Assembly (NCBI GenBank): GCA_037968395.1
Contig: JBBKVK010000218.1
Span: 1-54,730, forward strand
Origin: JADKBO01 sp037968395
Lineage (GTDB): Bacteria; Bacteroidota; Bacteroidia; Chitinophagales; Saprospiraceae
Reading direction: 5' to 3'
DNA: 54,730 nucleotides
The notes below the pieces were generated by a model. The model was not told the DNA's origin. It saw only the letters and a list, made by a program, of their open reading frames with translations, and made no database searches. How positions within the stretch are numbered: the first letter of the stretch is position 1; each line of letters starts with the position of its first letter. Shown piece after piece: positions 44,775-54,338 of the stretch. Both the position numbers and the translations under genes were made by a program.

Positions 44775-44903
44775 ATGAAAAAACTAGAGGAAAATAAAGA
44801 TTGGGAGACACTAAACAGCATTAGCTTAAAAAAATCACCTTTGAGATTTATTGATAGCCTTTTGTACACATTATTTAATAAGTTAAATCTAGAAACCAAA
44901 TAA
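44775..44903 (+). CDS. Small hypothetical protein (42 aa)
   Basis: A 42-codon ORF (ATG to TAA) ends 4 bases before the start of the glycosyltransferase gene. The product is basic and amphipathic, beginning MKKLEENKDWETLNSISLKK and ending LYTLFNKLNLETK. An RNA-polymerase-like element AATATTTG sits at 44755-44762, just upstream. Close spacing to the next gene and an ATG start make it plausible as a translated, coupled small ORF. I see no homologue by eye. It could equally be an accidental ORF in the leader. Confidence 0.4.
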   Translation: MKKLEENKDWETLNSISLKKSPLRFIDSLLYTLFNKLNLETK

Positions 44904-44907
44904 TTTA

Positions 44908-46071
44908 ATGCCAAGAGTAGCTTTTTTTGCTGACATATTATCTACTGATTTTGATGGTGCTTCGAGGACGATGTACCAGCTTATTTCACGTATTGATCCT
45001 GCAAAAAATGATTACATGTTCATCACTGGTCATAATGACATGGAAGTAAATGCTATTGATAAACTCACAATTATTGAAACACCAAGTTGGAGTGTTCCTT
45101 TTCAAAAAAGATATAAAATGTCACTTCCTTATCTAAAAAGTAAGGAACTAAAAGCAAAACTAAAGCAATTTGCCCCAAATGTTATACATATCTCAACACC
45201 GAGTTTATTAGGTTTGTGGGCATTAAGATTTGCCAATAAAAACAACATTCCTGTTATCTCGATATTTCACACATACTTTTCATCCTACATGCAGTATTAT
45301 TTTAGAAAAATACCTGCACTAGGGAGACTTTTAAGAAAATTTACAGATTGGTATCAAAGATATTTTTACAATAAATGTAGTGTAATATATGTCCCTTCTG
45401 TTTCAATGAAAAATGAACTTGTCTCTATAGGCGTGAGTCAGAATAAAATTGAAATCTGGGAAAGAGGGATAGATAAAGACTTATTTACTCCGATTAATAA
45501 AGACACAAAGTATATACAAGCATTAGTTGAAAACGATGATAAAAATATACTTTTTGTAAGTAGATTAGTTTGGGAGAAAAACCTAAAAACACTGATTGCC
45601 GTTTATAAGGAAATCCAAAATAAAAATCTTCCCTACAACTTGATCATTGCAGGAAGTGGTCATGCAGAAAAAGCAATTAAAAAATCTATGCCAAATGCAA
45701 TTTTCACTGGTTCACTCTCTCATGATAAACTTAAGAAACTCTATGCAAGTGCTGATTTACTATTCTTTCCTTCCATTTCTGAAACGTTTGGCAATGTTGT
45801 GTTGGAAGGGCTATCATCAGGAATACCAGCATTAGTAGCAAGTAAAGGTGGTACTAAAGACATGATCCAAGATGGTGTTAATGGGTTCATACTAGAAGAA
45901 GATGATATTCAAGGATATGTCAATAAAATCTCTCTTGTATTAGCAGATGAAGAACTTTTAGAAAGATTAAAGGTAAACGCTAGAGAATCTTCAATGAAAT
46001 ACGAATGGTCAGACTTATCACAGCGATATTTTGAAAAAATAAAAGCGCTTGCCAAACCTAATCTGTCTTAA
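44908..46071 (+). CDS. GT4-family glycosyltransferase
   Basis: This 387-residue retaining glycosyltransferase has a GT-B fold. The N-terminal Rossmann half has DFDGASRTMYQLISRID near residue 15 and FAPNVIHISTPSLLGLWALRFANKNNIPVISIFHTYFSSY near 88-128. The C-terminal donor-binding half has LLFVSRLVWEKNLKTLI near 215, NAIFTGSLSHDKLKKLYASADLLFFPSISETFGNVVLEGLSSGIPALVASKGG near 265-315, and DGVNGFILE. The ETFGNVVLE EX7E signature is diagnostic of GT4. The pair of adjacent GT4 genes suggests glycolipid or polysaccharide assembly. The likely donor and acceptor cannot be named. Confidence 0.92.
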   Translation: MPRVAFFADILSTDFDGASRTMYQLISRIDPAKNDYMFITGHNDMEVNAIDKLTIIETPSWSVPFQKRYKMSLPYLKSKELKAKLKQFAPNVIHISTPSLLGLWALRFANKNNIPVISIFHTYFSSYMQYYFRKIPALGRLLRKFTDWYQRYFYNKCSVIYVPSVSMKNELVSIGVSQNKIEIWERGIDKDLFTPINKDTKYIQALVENDDKNILFVSRLVWEKNLKTLIAVYKEIQNKNLPYNLIIAGSGHAEKAIKKSMPNAIFTGSLSHDKLKKLYASADLLFFPSISETFGNVVLEGLSSGIPALVASKGGTKDMIQDGVNGFILEEDDIQGYVNKISLVLADEELLERLKVNARESSMKYEWSDLSQRYFEKIKALAKPNLS

Positions 46072-46073
46072 AT

Positions 46074-47255
46074 TTGAAAATATTATTAATCTCACATAAA
46101 CATCCGCCCAGTTTAGGTGGCATGGAAACTCAAAGTTTTTTTATTGCCACTGGTCTGAAAACCAAGCATGAAGTTATTGAGATAATACATAAAGGTAAAG
46201 AGAGCAGGTTAACGTATTTTAGAAAACTAAAATCAAGAGTAAAAGCAATTTTAAAAACAAATTCTGATATTGATTTAATACATCTTAATGATGGATTAAT
46301 GGCATTTATACTGCATTGGCTGCCTTCTTTCACCACTGTCCCAATCGTCGTAACTTTTCATGGGCTTGATTTAATATTTCCAAGTTCCTTTTACCAATCA
46401 AGGCTTAAAAAATTTACGGTAAATAATTGTTACGCCATCTGTGTAAGTCAAAGCACTTATAATGAAGCCATCAAAAGAGGCTTTAAAAGCCAATCCATGA
46501 CTTATATTGATAATGGCGTAAACCATGAATTCAAAAATGAGATCAAACCAGAAACTATTTCATCCCTAAGTAATAAGTATAATCTAAACATTGATAAAGA
46601 AGACATATTGCTTGTTTCTATTGGCAGAGCTGTGCCTAGAAAAGGTTTTAGTTGGTTTATAAGCCATGTTATGCCTGGGTTGCCCAACAATTATAAATAT
46701 CTCATAGTTGGACCTAACAACGTCTCCCCTACTCTTAAATTTATTTTGTCAATTATACCAAGTAAATTAAGTATATTTATTTCCACATTGATGGGTTTTA
46801 CAACAGATTACCATGTAGCGCAGCAATCAATAATTGATAATAATCTCCAAAACCAAGTATATTTTTTAAATGGTGTGCCTTTTGCAGATTTAGTCAACAT
46901 CCTCTCATCTTCTTCTTTGATGATTATGCCAAATATACCGTTTCATGGTGATATGGAAGGATTTGGCCTTGTAGTTTTAGAAGCAAATATTTGTGAAAAA
47001 TATGTGGCAGCATCAGATATTGAAGGAATCACAAGTGCAATACACCAAAATGAGAACGGGGAATTAATCTCACCTCAAAACGCTTATGCTTGGCATGAAC
47101 GAATTAACGTCCTGACCAGTGATCTAAAACTGCTTGACTCAAAAGGTCAAAAAGCAGCAAATTATGTAAAAAATAATTTTGGATGGGATAAGATGGTCAA
47201 TGAATATGAAGCTTATTTCAAAACTATCTACAGTAAATCAAGGGTGACATTATAA
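46074..47255 (+). CDS. GT4-family glycosyltransferase
   Basis: This second GT-B glycosyltransferase, 393 residues, starts from a TTG 3 bases after the previous stop, so the two are co-translated in one message. The N-terminal half begins ILLISHKHPPSLGGMETQSFFIA, the conserved GGxE-type glycine-rich motif. It has TVPIVVTFHGLDLIFPSS near 95-110 and DNGVNHEF near 150. The C-terminal half shows LVSIGRAVPRKGFSWFI, YKYLIVGPN and PFADLVNILSSSSLMIMPNIPFHGDMEGFGLVVLEANIC near 270-310, with the EX7E signature at EGFGLVVLE. It probably acts on the same polymer as the first enzyme. Confidence 0.92.
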   Translation: MKILLISHKHPPSLGGMETQSFFIATGLKTKHEVIEIIHKGKESRLTYFRKLKSRVKAILKTNSDIDLIHLNDGLMAFILHWLPSFTTVPIVVTFHGLDLIFPSSFYQSRLKKFTVNNCYAICVSQSTYNEAIKRGFKSQSMTYIDNGVNHEFKNEIKPETISSLSNKYNLNIDKEDILLVSIGRAVPRKGFSWFISHVMPGLPNNYKYLIVGPNNVSPTLKFILSIIPSKLSIFISTLMGFTTDYHVAQQSIIDNNLQNQVYFLNGVPFADLVNILSSSSLMIMPNIPFHGDMEGFGLVVLEANICEKYVAASDIEGITSAIHQNENGELISPQNAYAWHERINVLTSDLKLLDSKGQKAANYVKNNFGWDKMVNEYEAYFKTIYSKSRVTL

Positions 47256-47260
47256 ACTTT

Positions 47261-47644
47261 CTACATACCAAGAGAGTCTTGATTTTCTCTTTGGAGGTAT
47301 AATTCCATGTCAAATTTCCAAATCTTTCCTTTTAACACCATAGTATCCTGCTCTATTCTATCGATATTCAAGTTTAACTCTTCATCTTTTACTAAAATTG
47401 TGTTTTGAGAAATCTCATACTTTTTTGTATCTCCAGTTTGGAATAAATTGGAATGAACGAGGGTATCTTTTGTATTAAATACAAAAAATCCAGAATCAAG
47501 CGTTTTGGTTTCTTTCTGGTTTCTATAGGCTTTTACAAAGTTCCATTTTCCTGCCAAATCTAATTTAGCATCTAATTTAACATCAGGCTTACAAGAGGTG
47601 GTGGCAATACAGAATATAATTAATGCAAAAATTAATTTTCTCAT
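47261..47644 (-). CDS. Lipocalin-like lipoprotein
   Basis: The 127-residue protein has a lipoprotein signal with lipobox IATTSC, then LDLAGKWNFVKAYRNQ near residue 30 (a GxW motif typical of lipocalin-like domains). A run of beta strands ends with TMVLKGKIWKFDMELYLQRE. It fits the small lipocalin-like family common in Bacteroidota. Its ligand is unknown. It is convergent with the second glycosyltransferase gene (6-base gap). Confidence 0.75.
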   Translation of the reverse strand: MRKLIFALIIFCIATTSCKPDVKLDAKLDLAGKWNFVKAYRNQKETKTLDSGFFVFNTKDTLVHSNLFQTGDTKKYEISQNTILVKDEELNLNIDRIEQDTMVLKGKIWKFDMELYLQRENQDSLGM

Positions 47645-47662
47645 TTTTGTTTTTTAAACGAA

Positions 47663-47670
47663 CAAATATA
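47663..47670 (-). promoter_or_regulatory. -7 element of the lipocalin-like lipoprotein gene
   Basis: Minus-strand TATATTTG matches TAnnTTTG and lies 18 bases upstream of the ATG. No clear -33 was found. Confidence 0.5.
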
Positions 47671-47757
47671 TATAATCATTTTAATTAAATTGTAAAAAGT
47701 GTATTTAATGCATTTCGAGATATTACTTAAAAATACCAAAATTTTAGTTTTAAGGTC

Positions 47758-47765
47758 TATTTTTG
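47758..47765 (+). promoter_or_regulatory. -7 element of glmM
   Basis: TATTTTTG matches TAnnTTTG, 23 bases before the glmM ATG at 47789. The -33 side is weak. Confidence 0.5.
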
Positions 47766-47788
47766 CATTCTAATAAATAAAGAAATTA

Positions 47789-49153
47789 ATGACATTAATA
47801 AAATCAATCTCTGGTATCAGAGGCACAATAGGAGGAAGCAAGGGAAGTAATTTTACTCCAATTGACATAGTTGAATGTACAGCGGGATTTGGAACATGGA
47901 TACTTAATAATAAAAAAGCAAAAAAGGTAATAGTAGGTAGAGACGGAAGAATATCTGGTGAATTAGTCAGTAATCTAGCCATCAATACGTTGTTAGCACT
48001 AGGGATTGATGTTGTTGATTTAGGGCTTTCAACCACGCCAACAGTAGAGATGATGGTGCCTCAGTTAAATGCAGGAGCAGGTATTATTTTCACGGCAAGT
48101 CACAACCCAAAACAATGGAATGCACTAAAATTTTTAAACGATAAAGGAGAATTTATATCAGCTCAAGAAGGAGAGGACATATTAAATCTAATAAAAGAAG
48201 ACAAAATCACATATACAGATGTAGATAGTCTTGGTACTTTAAGCACCTATAAATCAAGTATCGCTGATCATATTGACAAAGTAATTGCTTTACCATATGT
48301 AGATATTCCTTCCATAAAATCTGCAAACCTTCATGTGGTAGTAGATTGTATAAATTCTACAGGAGCTATTTCTATTCCTCCACTTTTAGATAAGTTGGGT
48401 GTAAAATATAAGCTAATTAACGAAGAAATAACTGGTGAGTTTGCTCATAATCCAGAACCATTGCCAAGTCATTTAGCACAGTTATCAGATGCAGTTACTG
48501 GACAAAAAGCAGATTTAGGAATCAGTATTGATCCTGATGTTGATCGATTAGCATTTGTGAATGAAGATGGAAGTATGTTTGGAGAAGAATACACACTAGT
48601 TGCTGTAGCTGATCATATTTTATCGATAAGACCTGGAAATACAGTTTCAAACCTATCATCGACTCGAGCATTGGCAGATGTAACTCGCAAACATGGTGGC
48701 AGGTATAGTGCATCTGCTGTGGGAGAGGTAAATGTGGTGAAAATGATGAAATCTACCAACGCTGTCATCGGTGGTGAAGGTAATGGAGGCATCATTCTTC
48801 CTGATTTGCATTATGGAAGAGATGCTTTAGTGGGAATTGCCATTTTTCTAAGTCTTTATGCCTCTAAGAAATTGAAAATGACAGAGTTAAAAGCAAGTTA
48901 TCCAACATATTTTATAGAAAAAGATAAAGTAAATCTTGAAGGGCTAAATGTTGATGAGGTTATAGCCAAGATCAAAAAAGTGTATCAAGATGAGCATTTA
49001 AACGAAATTGATGGATTAAAAATTGATTTTTCTTATGGATGGGTTCATATTAGAAAATCCAATACTGAGCCGATAATTAGAATCTATGCAGAATCTTCTT
49101 CAGAAGAAAAAGCTAAATCATTAATACAAAGTATCAAGAACATCGTAAATTAG
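47789..49153 (+). CDS. glmM: Phosphoglucosamine mutase
   Basis: GlmM converts glucosamine-6-phosphate to glucosamine-1-phosphate for peptidoglycan and LPS precursors. The 454-residue alpha-D-phosphohexomutase starts IKSISGIRGTIGG. It has the phospho-serine S104 in FTASHNPKQWNALKF, the metal-binding loop DPDVDR at 248-253, the sugar-binding GGEGNGGI near 333, and the phosphate-binding RKSNTEPIIRIYAE near the C-terminus. All four domains are present. The choice of phosphoglucosamine over phosphomannose mutase rests on overall family look and length, so a phosphoglucomutase is possible. Confidence 0.88.
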   Translation: MTLIKSISGIRGTIGGSKGSNFTPIDIVECTAGFGTWILNNKKAKKVIVGRDGRISGELVSNLAINTLLALGIDVVDLGLSTTPTVEMMVPQLNAGAGIIFTASHNPKQWNALKFLNDKGEFISAQEGEDILNLIKEDKITYTDVDSLGTLSTYKSSIADHIDKVIALPYVDIPSIKSANLHVVVDCINSTGAISIPPLLDKLGVKYKLINEEITGEFAHNPEPLPSHLAQLSDAVTGQKADLGISIDPDVDRLAFVNEDGSMFGEEYTLVAVADHILSIRPGNTVSNLSSTRALADVTRKHGGRYSASAVGEVNVVKMMKSTNAVIGGEGNGGIILPDLHYGRDALVGIAIFLSLYASKKLKMTELKASYPTYFIEKDKVNLEGLNVDEVIAKIKKVYQDEHLNEIDGLKIDFSYGWVHIRKSNTEPIIRIYAESSSEEKAKSLIQSIKNIVN

Positions 49154-49180
49154 CATTTATATTAAAGCCATCATTTTCAA

Positions 49181-50668
49181 ATGTCAAAGTTAGAACAGTA
49201 TTTCGCACCTTTTAGAAACAATATCATTGGGATAGACCACCATTTTGACAGTCCACATGGACCAAAACGAATAGTCTATGCTGATTGGACTGCTAGTGGC
49301 AGAATGTATCGAGCAATTGAGACTAAAATGATGGATGAAATATATCCATATGTAGCGAATACACATACTGAAACCAATGTAACGGGTACAACAATGACTT
49401 TGGCTTATAAGCAGGCTAGGAATATTATTAAAAAACATGTAAATGCTTCACAAAACGATGTTCTAATTGCTACTTGTAGCGGAATGACTGGAGTTGTTAA
49501 TAAATTTCAAAGGATTCTAGGATTAAAAATTCATGAAAATTTTAGAAATCAGATCTCTATTCCAAAAGGCGAAAGACCAGTTGTATTTTGTACTCATATG
49601 GAACACCATTCTAATCAAACATCTTGGCTAGAAACTATAGCAGAAGTGGTGGTAATGCCCTGTTGTGGCAAAGGTCTAGTGGATTTAGAAGCCTTTGAAG
49701 CGCTCTTAAAAAATTATAATCACCGCCCGTTAAAGATAGCAGCTGTAACGTCATGCTCAAATGTGACAGGCATCATAACTCCTTATCATGAGGTAGCTAG
49801 ACTTATTCATCGAAATGGTGGGCTTTGCTTTGTTGATTTTGCTTGCTCGGCACCATACATTGATATAGATATGCATCCTGAAGATCCTGAATGTAGACTC
49901 GATGCTATTTATTTTAGCCCACATAAGTTTCTTGGAGGACCAGGAAGCTCTGGAGTATTGATATTTGACGGCAAATTGTATAAAAATCAAGTTCCTGACA
50001 ATCCGGGTGGAGGTACAGTAGATTGGACCAACCCTTGGGGTCAGCACAAGTATTTTGATGAGATAGAAGCTAGAGAAGACGGCGGCACACCTGCCTTTTT
50101 ACAAACTATTAGAGTAGCTCTATCTATCAATCTTAAAGCAGAAATGGGTGTAAAAAACATGCTAGATAGAGAACATGAACTCTTAGATCGACTTTGGCCA
50201 ATAATGACAAATATTAAAGGTCTCCATGTATTAGCAGACCAACATAAAGATAGATTAGGTGTAATTTCTTTTTACATAGAAAACCTTCATTACAATTTAG
50301 GTGTTAAACTATTAAATGATAGATTTGGGATCCAAGTCAGAGGAGGATGCTCCTGTGCTGGAACTTATGGGCATTATTTGCTAGAAGTAAGTCAAGAAAC
50401 ATCCGATTCTATTACCCAAAAAATCAGTATTGGTGATCTTACCAACAAACCTGGATGGATTAGAATGTCCATTCATCCAACTATGACAAATGAAGAAGTC
50501 GACTATATTACGTCAGGTATTAAAGACCTTGCCCAAAACCACCAAGAATGGGCTAAAGACTACAAGTACGTCCCTAGCCATAATGAATTTGAATACCTTG
50601 GTGAAAACCATGTGGAAAACGACATCATCAAAGAATGGCTTAGTATAGACGAAGAAGTGAGTGCCTAG
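49181..50668 (+). CDS. Class V aminotransferase-fold PLP enzyme
   Basis: This 495-residue PLP enzyme of the class V (cysteine desulfurase-like) superfamily has an early block YADWTASGRMYRAIE near 33, THTETNVTGTTMT, CSGMTGVVNKF and CTHMEHHSNQTSW. It has VDFACSAPYIDIDMH near 218, the PLP lysine K249 in FSPHKFLGGPGSSG, and a C-terminal RGGCSCAGTYGHYLLE near 385, where a reactive Cys could serve as in desulfurases. The extra length and the C-terminal extension set it apart from IscS/SufS. It is usually annotated only as class V aminotransferase. It precedes a second desulfurase-like gene. Confidence 0.85.
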   Translation: MSKLEQYFAPFRNNIIGIDHHFDSPHGPKRIVYADWTASGRMYRAIETKMMDEIYPYVANTHTETNVTGTTMTLAYKQARNIIKKHVNASQNDVLIATCSGMTGVVNKFQRILGLKIHENFRNQISIPKGERPVVFCTHMEHHSNQTSWLETIAEVVVMPCCGKGLVDLEAFEALLKNYNHRPLKIAAVTSCSNVTGIITPYHEVARLIHRNGGLCFVDFACSAPYIDIDMHPEDPECRLDAIYFSPHKFLGGPGSSGVLIFDGKLYKNQVPDNPGGGTVDWTNPWGQHKYFDEIEAREDGGTPAFLQTIRVALSINLKAEMGVKNMLDREHELLDRLWPIMTNIKGLHVLADQHKDRLGVISFYIENLHYNLGVKLLNDRFGIQVRGGCSCAGTYGHYLLEVSQETSDSITQKISIGDLTNKPGWIRMSIHPTMTNEEVDYITSGIKDLAQNHQEWAKDYKYVPSHNEFEYLGENHVENDIIKEWLSIDEEVSA

Positions 50669-50788
50669 CCAGATTTAGAGACAGGATTATTCACTTTCAC
50701 ATTAGCTACATAATATTGATGAATAACGTGGCTGGATCTTTTAATTAATAATCATTCTTTAGAAAGGAATTTTACTTACCATAAATCG

Positions 50789-51931
50789 ATGAGACGAATA
50801 TATTTAGACAATGCCTCCTCCTCTCCATTAACGGATCATGTAAAAGAGGTATTGATTAAAAGTTATGAAGACCACTTTGGTAATCCTTCGTCTATTCACC
50901 ATCATGGCAGAGTCTCCCGATCCTTATTAGAGCAAGCAAGAAAAAAAATAGCAAATGCCATTAATGCTTCTGTAGGAGAAATATTTTTTACTTCTTCTGC
51001 GACAGAAGCCAATAATATGATTTTGAAAAGGTCAATTATTGATTTGAACGTTGACCACATCATAACTTCCCCAACCGAGCACCCTTGTGTACTTAAATCT
51101 GTTGAAGCAATAAAATTTGAACATCCAGAGGTCGAAATCACATTATTAAAAGTAGATAATAAAGGCAATATAAATCTATTGGAATTAGAGTCCCTCTTAC
51201 AAAATTCTAATAAAACAACATTAGTATCCTTAATGTACGCTAACAATGAAATCGCAACATTGCACGATGTAGTTGCTATTGGTCAGATGTGCAAAAATCA
51301 TGGTGCTTTGTATCATAGTGATGTGGTTCAAGCAATTGGCAAAAGACCCATAGATGTATCAAAGACTTATTTTTCCTTCTTGACATCAAGTGCCCATAAG
51401 TATCATGGTCCAAAAGGAGTAGGTTTTTTTTACATGAATATGGATAATATTATTACCCCGATGATTCATGGAGGTGCCCAAGAACGAAATATGAGGGCTG
51501 GCACCGAAAACTTACACAGTATCATTGCCATGTCAGAAGCACTCCAAGAGTCTTTAGACAATATAGAAGATCGCCGAATGATACATTGTACCTTAAAAAA
51601 TCACTTCATTCATAGGCTTTTAACTGAATTTGATGATATTAAAATTAACGGAGAGACTGAGACTTCAAAAGCCATAGACCATATCGTCAGTGTTTCGTTT
51701 CCGCCTACTGACAGAGTAGATATGTTAATGTTTAATTTAGACATTTCGGGTGTCAGTGCCTCTTCGGGAAGTGCTTGCAGTTCAGGGATAGAATCGGATA
51801 GCCCTGTGCTACTTGCTATTGGTCATCCATCAGAAAGAAAGACAATTCGGTTTTCATTTTCACATATGACAACTTTAGAGGAGATAGATCTGACTATTGA
51901 GATTCTAAAAAAACATACACCAACTGTATAA
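50789..51931 (+). CDS. Cysteine desulfurase, NifS/IscS-like
   Basis: This 380-residue enzyme would remove sulfur from cysteine for Fe-S clusters or thio-modifications. It starts RIYLDNASSSPLTDHV, has NPSSIHHHGRVSRSLLEQAR near 32, FTSSATEANNM near 67 and HSDVVQAIGKRPIDV near 176. The PLP lysine is K204 (SSAHKYHGPKG) and the active-site Cys is C330 in ASSGSACSSGIES. This is the NifS/IscS group I loop pattern. No iscU, iscA or suf genes are adjacent. A two-base gap separates it from ribD, so co-transcription is likely. Confidence 0.92.
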   Translation: MRRIYLDNASSSPLTDHVKEVLIKSYEDHFGNPSSIHHHGRVSRSLLEQARKKIANAINASVGEIFFTSSATEANNMILKRSIIDLNVDHIITSPTEHPCVLKSVEAIKFEHPEVEITLLKVDNKGNINLLELESLLQNSNKTTLVSLMYANNEIATLHDVVAIGQMCKNHGALYHSDVVQAIGKRPIDVSKTYFSFLTSSAHKYHGPKGVGFFYMNMDNIITPMIHGGAQERNMRAGTENLHSIIAMSEALQESLDNIEDRRMIHCTLKNHFIHRLLTEFDDIKINGETETSKAIDHIVSVSFPPTDRVDMLMFNLDISGVSASSGSACSSGIESDSPVLLAIGHPSERKTIRFSFSHMTTLEEIDLTIEILKKHTPTV

Positions 51932-51932
51932 A

Positions 51933-52976
51933 ATGGCTCATCAAATATACATGGGACATGCTATCCAACAGGCTAAACTTGGTGGTAAAATGGTTAAGAC
52001 TAACCCTAATGTTGGTTGTATAATTGTGTTTAAAGATAGAGTCATTGGAGAAGGTTTTTATCAAGCATTTGGTGAGCCACATGCAGAAGTCAATGCCATT
52101 AACAGTGTGAAAGAAGAAAATAGGCAATTGATTAATAAGTCTACAATGTATGTAAGTCTGGAGCCTTGCTGTATACATCGCAAAACTCCTGCATGTACTG
52201 ATTTGATTCTAAAATCTGGTATAAAAAAAGTAGTGATTTCATGCAAAGACCCAAACCCTGATGTCGCAGGTAAAGGGATTGAGTTGCTAAAAAGCAATGG
52301 TATTGAAGTAATAACAGATATACTTTCTGATCAAGGTGAACAACTTATCAATCCATTTAAAAGATACCTTAATAAGAGGCCTTATATCATTCTAAAATGG
52401 GCTCAAACCAAAGACAACTATATTGGCCATCGTGAAGAAAGGGTATTGATTTCAAACAAGTACTCTAATCTATATACTCATCAATTAAGAGCTCAAGTCG
52501 ATGGGATTCTAGTAGGTAAAACAACTGCATTATCAGACAATCCAAGTTTGACAACAAGACATGTTATTGGCGAAAATCCAGTCAGAATCATACTAGATGC
52601 TGCATTAGAAATCCCTTTAACTCAACAGATATATAATACTGAAAGTCAAACTATTATAATAAACGAAATAAAATCAGAAGAAGATGGGAATGTTAAATAT
52701 ATCAAAGTCAAGGACACTAAAGATTTAGATATAATTGCCGAAACATTATTTAATGCTGGTATTTTCCGGCTCTTGGTAGAAGGAGGAAAAAAGACTTTAA
52801 CTTCCTTTATTGATCAATCACAGTGGGACGAGGCACATATTATTACTGCTTCTACAAACATTAATAATGCATTTGATCCGAAAGGTTTAGTCAAAGCCCC
52901 ATTTATAAAAGGACACTTAATAGATAAACTTGATTTTGAAAAAGACAAAGTTGAAGTAATACAAAAAGTAATTTAG
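51933..52976 (+). CDS. ribD: Riboflavin biosynthesis deaminase/reductase
   Basis: RibD catalyses two early riboflavin steps, deamination then reduction of the pyrimidine. The 347-residue protein has an N-terminal zinc deaminase: TNPNVGCIIV near 23, PHAEV (H50, catalytic E52) and the zinc-binding LEPCCIHRKTPACTD with C79 and C88. The C-terminal reductase domain has RPYIILKWAQTKDNYIGHRE near 149, VDGILVGKTTALSDNPSLTTR near 190, and LLVEGGKKTLTSFI near 290. The family normally has PCCHxGRTPPC. Here the loop reads CCIHRKTPAC, a mild change. The start at 51933 is an ATG. A downstream ATG at 51951 is also possible. Confidence 0.94.
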   Translation: MAHQIYMGHAIQQAKLGGKMVKTNPNVGCIIVFKDRVIGEGFYQAFGEPHAEVNAINSVKEENRQLINKSTMYVSLEPCCIHRKTPACTDLILKSGIKKVVISCKDPNPDVAGKGIELLKSNGIEVITDILSDQGEQLINPFKRYLNKRPYIILKWAQTKDNYIGHREERVLISNKYSNLYTHQLRAQVDGILVGKTTALSDNPSLTTRHVIGENPVRIILDAALEIPLTQQIYNTESQTIIINEIKSEEDGNVKYIKVKDTKDLDIIAETLFNAGIFRLLVEGGKKTLTSFIDQSQWDEAHIITASTNINNAFDPKGLVKAPFIKGHLIDKLDFEKDKVEVIQKVI

Positions 52977-53105
52977 AAATTGTGTAACTAAAAAAGTGGT
53001 TAATTTACAATTATTCCTCACCTTTTAACTCGAGTTTTGAGATAAGAATATTAATTTTAACCTATATTATAATTATCAGAGTTTAACTTAAAAAAAGTAG
53101 ATAAA

Positions 53106-54338
53106 ATGCAATACACTGTAAAAGACAGATTTTTAAAATATGTTCAAGTAGATACAGAGGCAGACCCAGCAAGTGGGCTTGTACCATCTAGTGAAAAGCA
53201 AAAAAATCTAACTAAGATAATTTTAGAAGAATTAAAGTCCATGGGCATTTCTGCCTCTACAAATGACGCTGGTTATGTCTATGCTACCTTACCGTCTAAC
53301 AATGGCGAAGGAGCAAAAAAAGTCTTTTTCTGTTCGCATTTTGACACTGCTCCCGATTGTAGTGGCACCAATGTAAAGCCAATCTTACATAAAAATTATC
53401 AAGGAGGAGACATCGTATTGCCAGATGATCCAACACAAGTTATAAACACAACGAAATACCCCTACCTTAAAGAAAAAATTGGTGATGATATCGTAACAGC
53501 CAGCGGACATACTTTATTAGGGAGCGATGACAAATCAGGAGTAGCTATAATCATGGATGCCATCTACCAACTAAAAAACAATCCAGAAATAAAACATGGC
53601 GATGTAAAAATACTTCTAACCACTGATGAAGAAATTGGCAAAGGTGTAGCCCAAGTAGAATTAGAAAGGTTAGACGCAGACTTCGGATATACATTGGATG
53701 GCGGTGAATTAGGCACGATGGAGAGTGAAAACTTCTCGGCAGACGGTGCAACTATAAAGATTCAAGGTGTATCTGCTCACCCATGTTGTGCTTTAGGTAA
53801 GATGGAAAGTGCCATGAAAATAGCAGCCGATATACTTGCTGCTTTGCCAAAAGACAAGTTATCGCCAGAAACCACTTCAGGTATGAATGGCTTTATACAC
53901 CCAATCAAAATCGAAGGGAAAATGGAGTCCGCAGAAATCAAATTTATACTTAGAGATTTTGATACAACAATGCTAGAAACCCATAAAAACACCCTGGATA
54001 CTATCTGCAAAGAAGTCATGAAGTCATATCCTAAATCAAGCTATGAACTTTACACTTACAAGCAATATCGAAATATGAAAGATGTAGTGGATCAGCATCC
54101 ATATGTTGTAGAGTTTGCAGTACAAGCTATGAAAAATATAGGAATTACACCAAATGTGCAAAGCATAAGAGGCGGTACCGACGGTGCAGTCTTATCTCAT
54201 ATGGGTTTACCATGTCCAAACCTTTTCGCTGGTATGCAGGCTATCCACTCCAAACATGAATGGGTCAGTGTACAAGATATGGAGAGAGCAGTTGATATGG
54301 TGATGGAGATCTGTCGATTGGTGGGGGAGGATAAGTAA
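53106..54338 (+). CDS. pepT: Peptidase T (tripeptide aminopeptidase)
   Basis: This M20-family di-zinc enzyme cleaves N-terminal residues from tripeptides. The 410-residue protein starts DRFLKYVQVDTEADPASG. It has the first metal ligand HFDTAPDCSGTNVKP (near 77), the bridging Asp in GSDDKSG near 140 and the catalytic TTDEEIGKG near 173. DGGELG lies near 196, HPCCALGKMESAMKIA in the dimerisation domain, RGGTDGAVLS near 352 and IHSKHEW near 378. All M20B hallmarks are present. The gene stands alone, with an ATG start and an AT-rich upstream region without a clear promoter. Confidence 0.94.
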   Translation: MQYTVKDRFLKYVQVDTEADPASGLVPSSEKQKNLTKIILEELKSMGISASTNDAGYVYATLPSNNGEGAKKVFFCSHFDTAPDCSGTNVKPILHKNYQGGDIVLPDDPTQVINTTKYPYLKEKIGDDIVTASGHTLLGSDDKSGVAIIMDAIYQLKNNPEIKHGDVKILLTTDEEIGKGVAQVELERLDADFGYTLDGGELGTMESENFSADGATIKIQGVSAHPCCALGKMESAMKIAADILAALPKDKLSPETTSGMNGFIHPIKIEGKMESAEIKFILRDFDTTMLETHKNTLDTICKEVMKSYPKSSYELYTYKQYRNMKDVVDQHPYVVEFAVQAMKNIGITPNVQSIRGGTDGAVLSHMGLPCPNLFAGMQAIHSKHEWVSVQDMERAVDMVMEICRLVGEDK

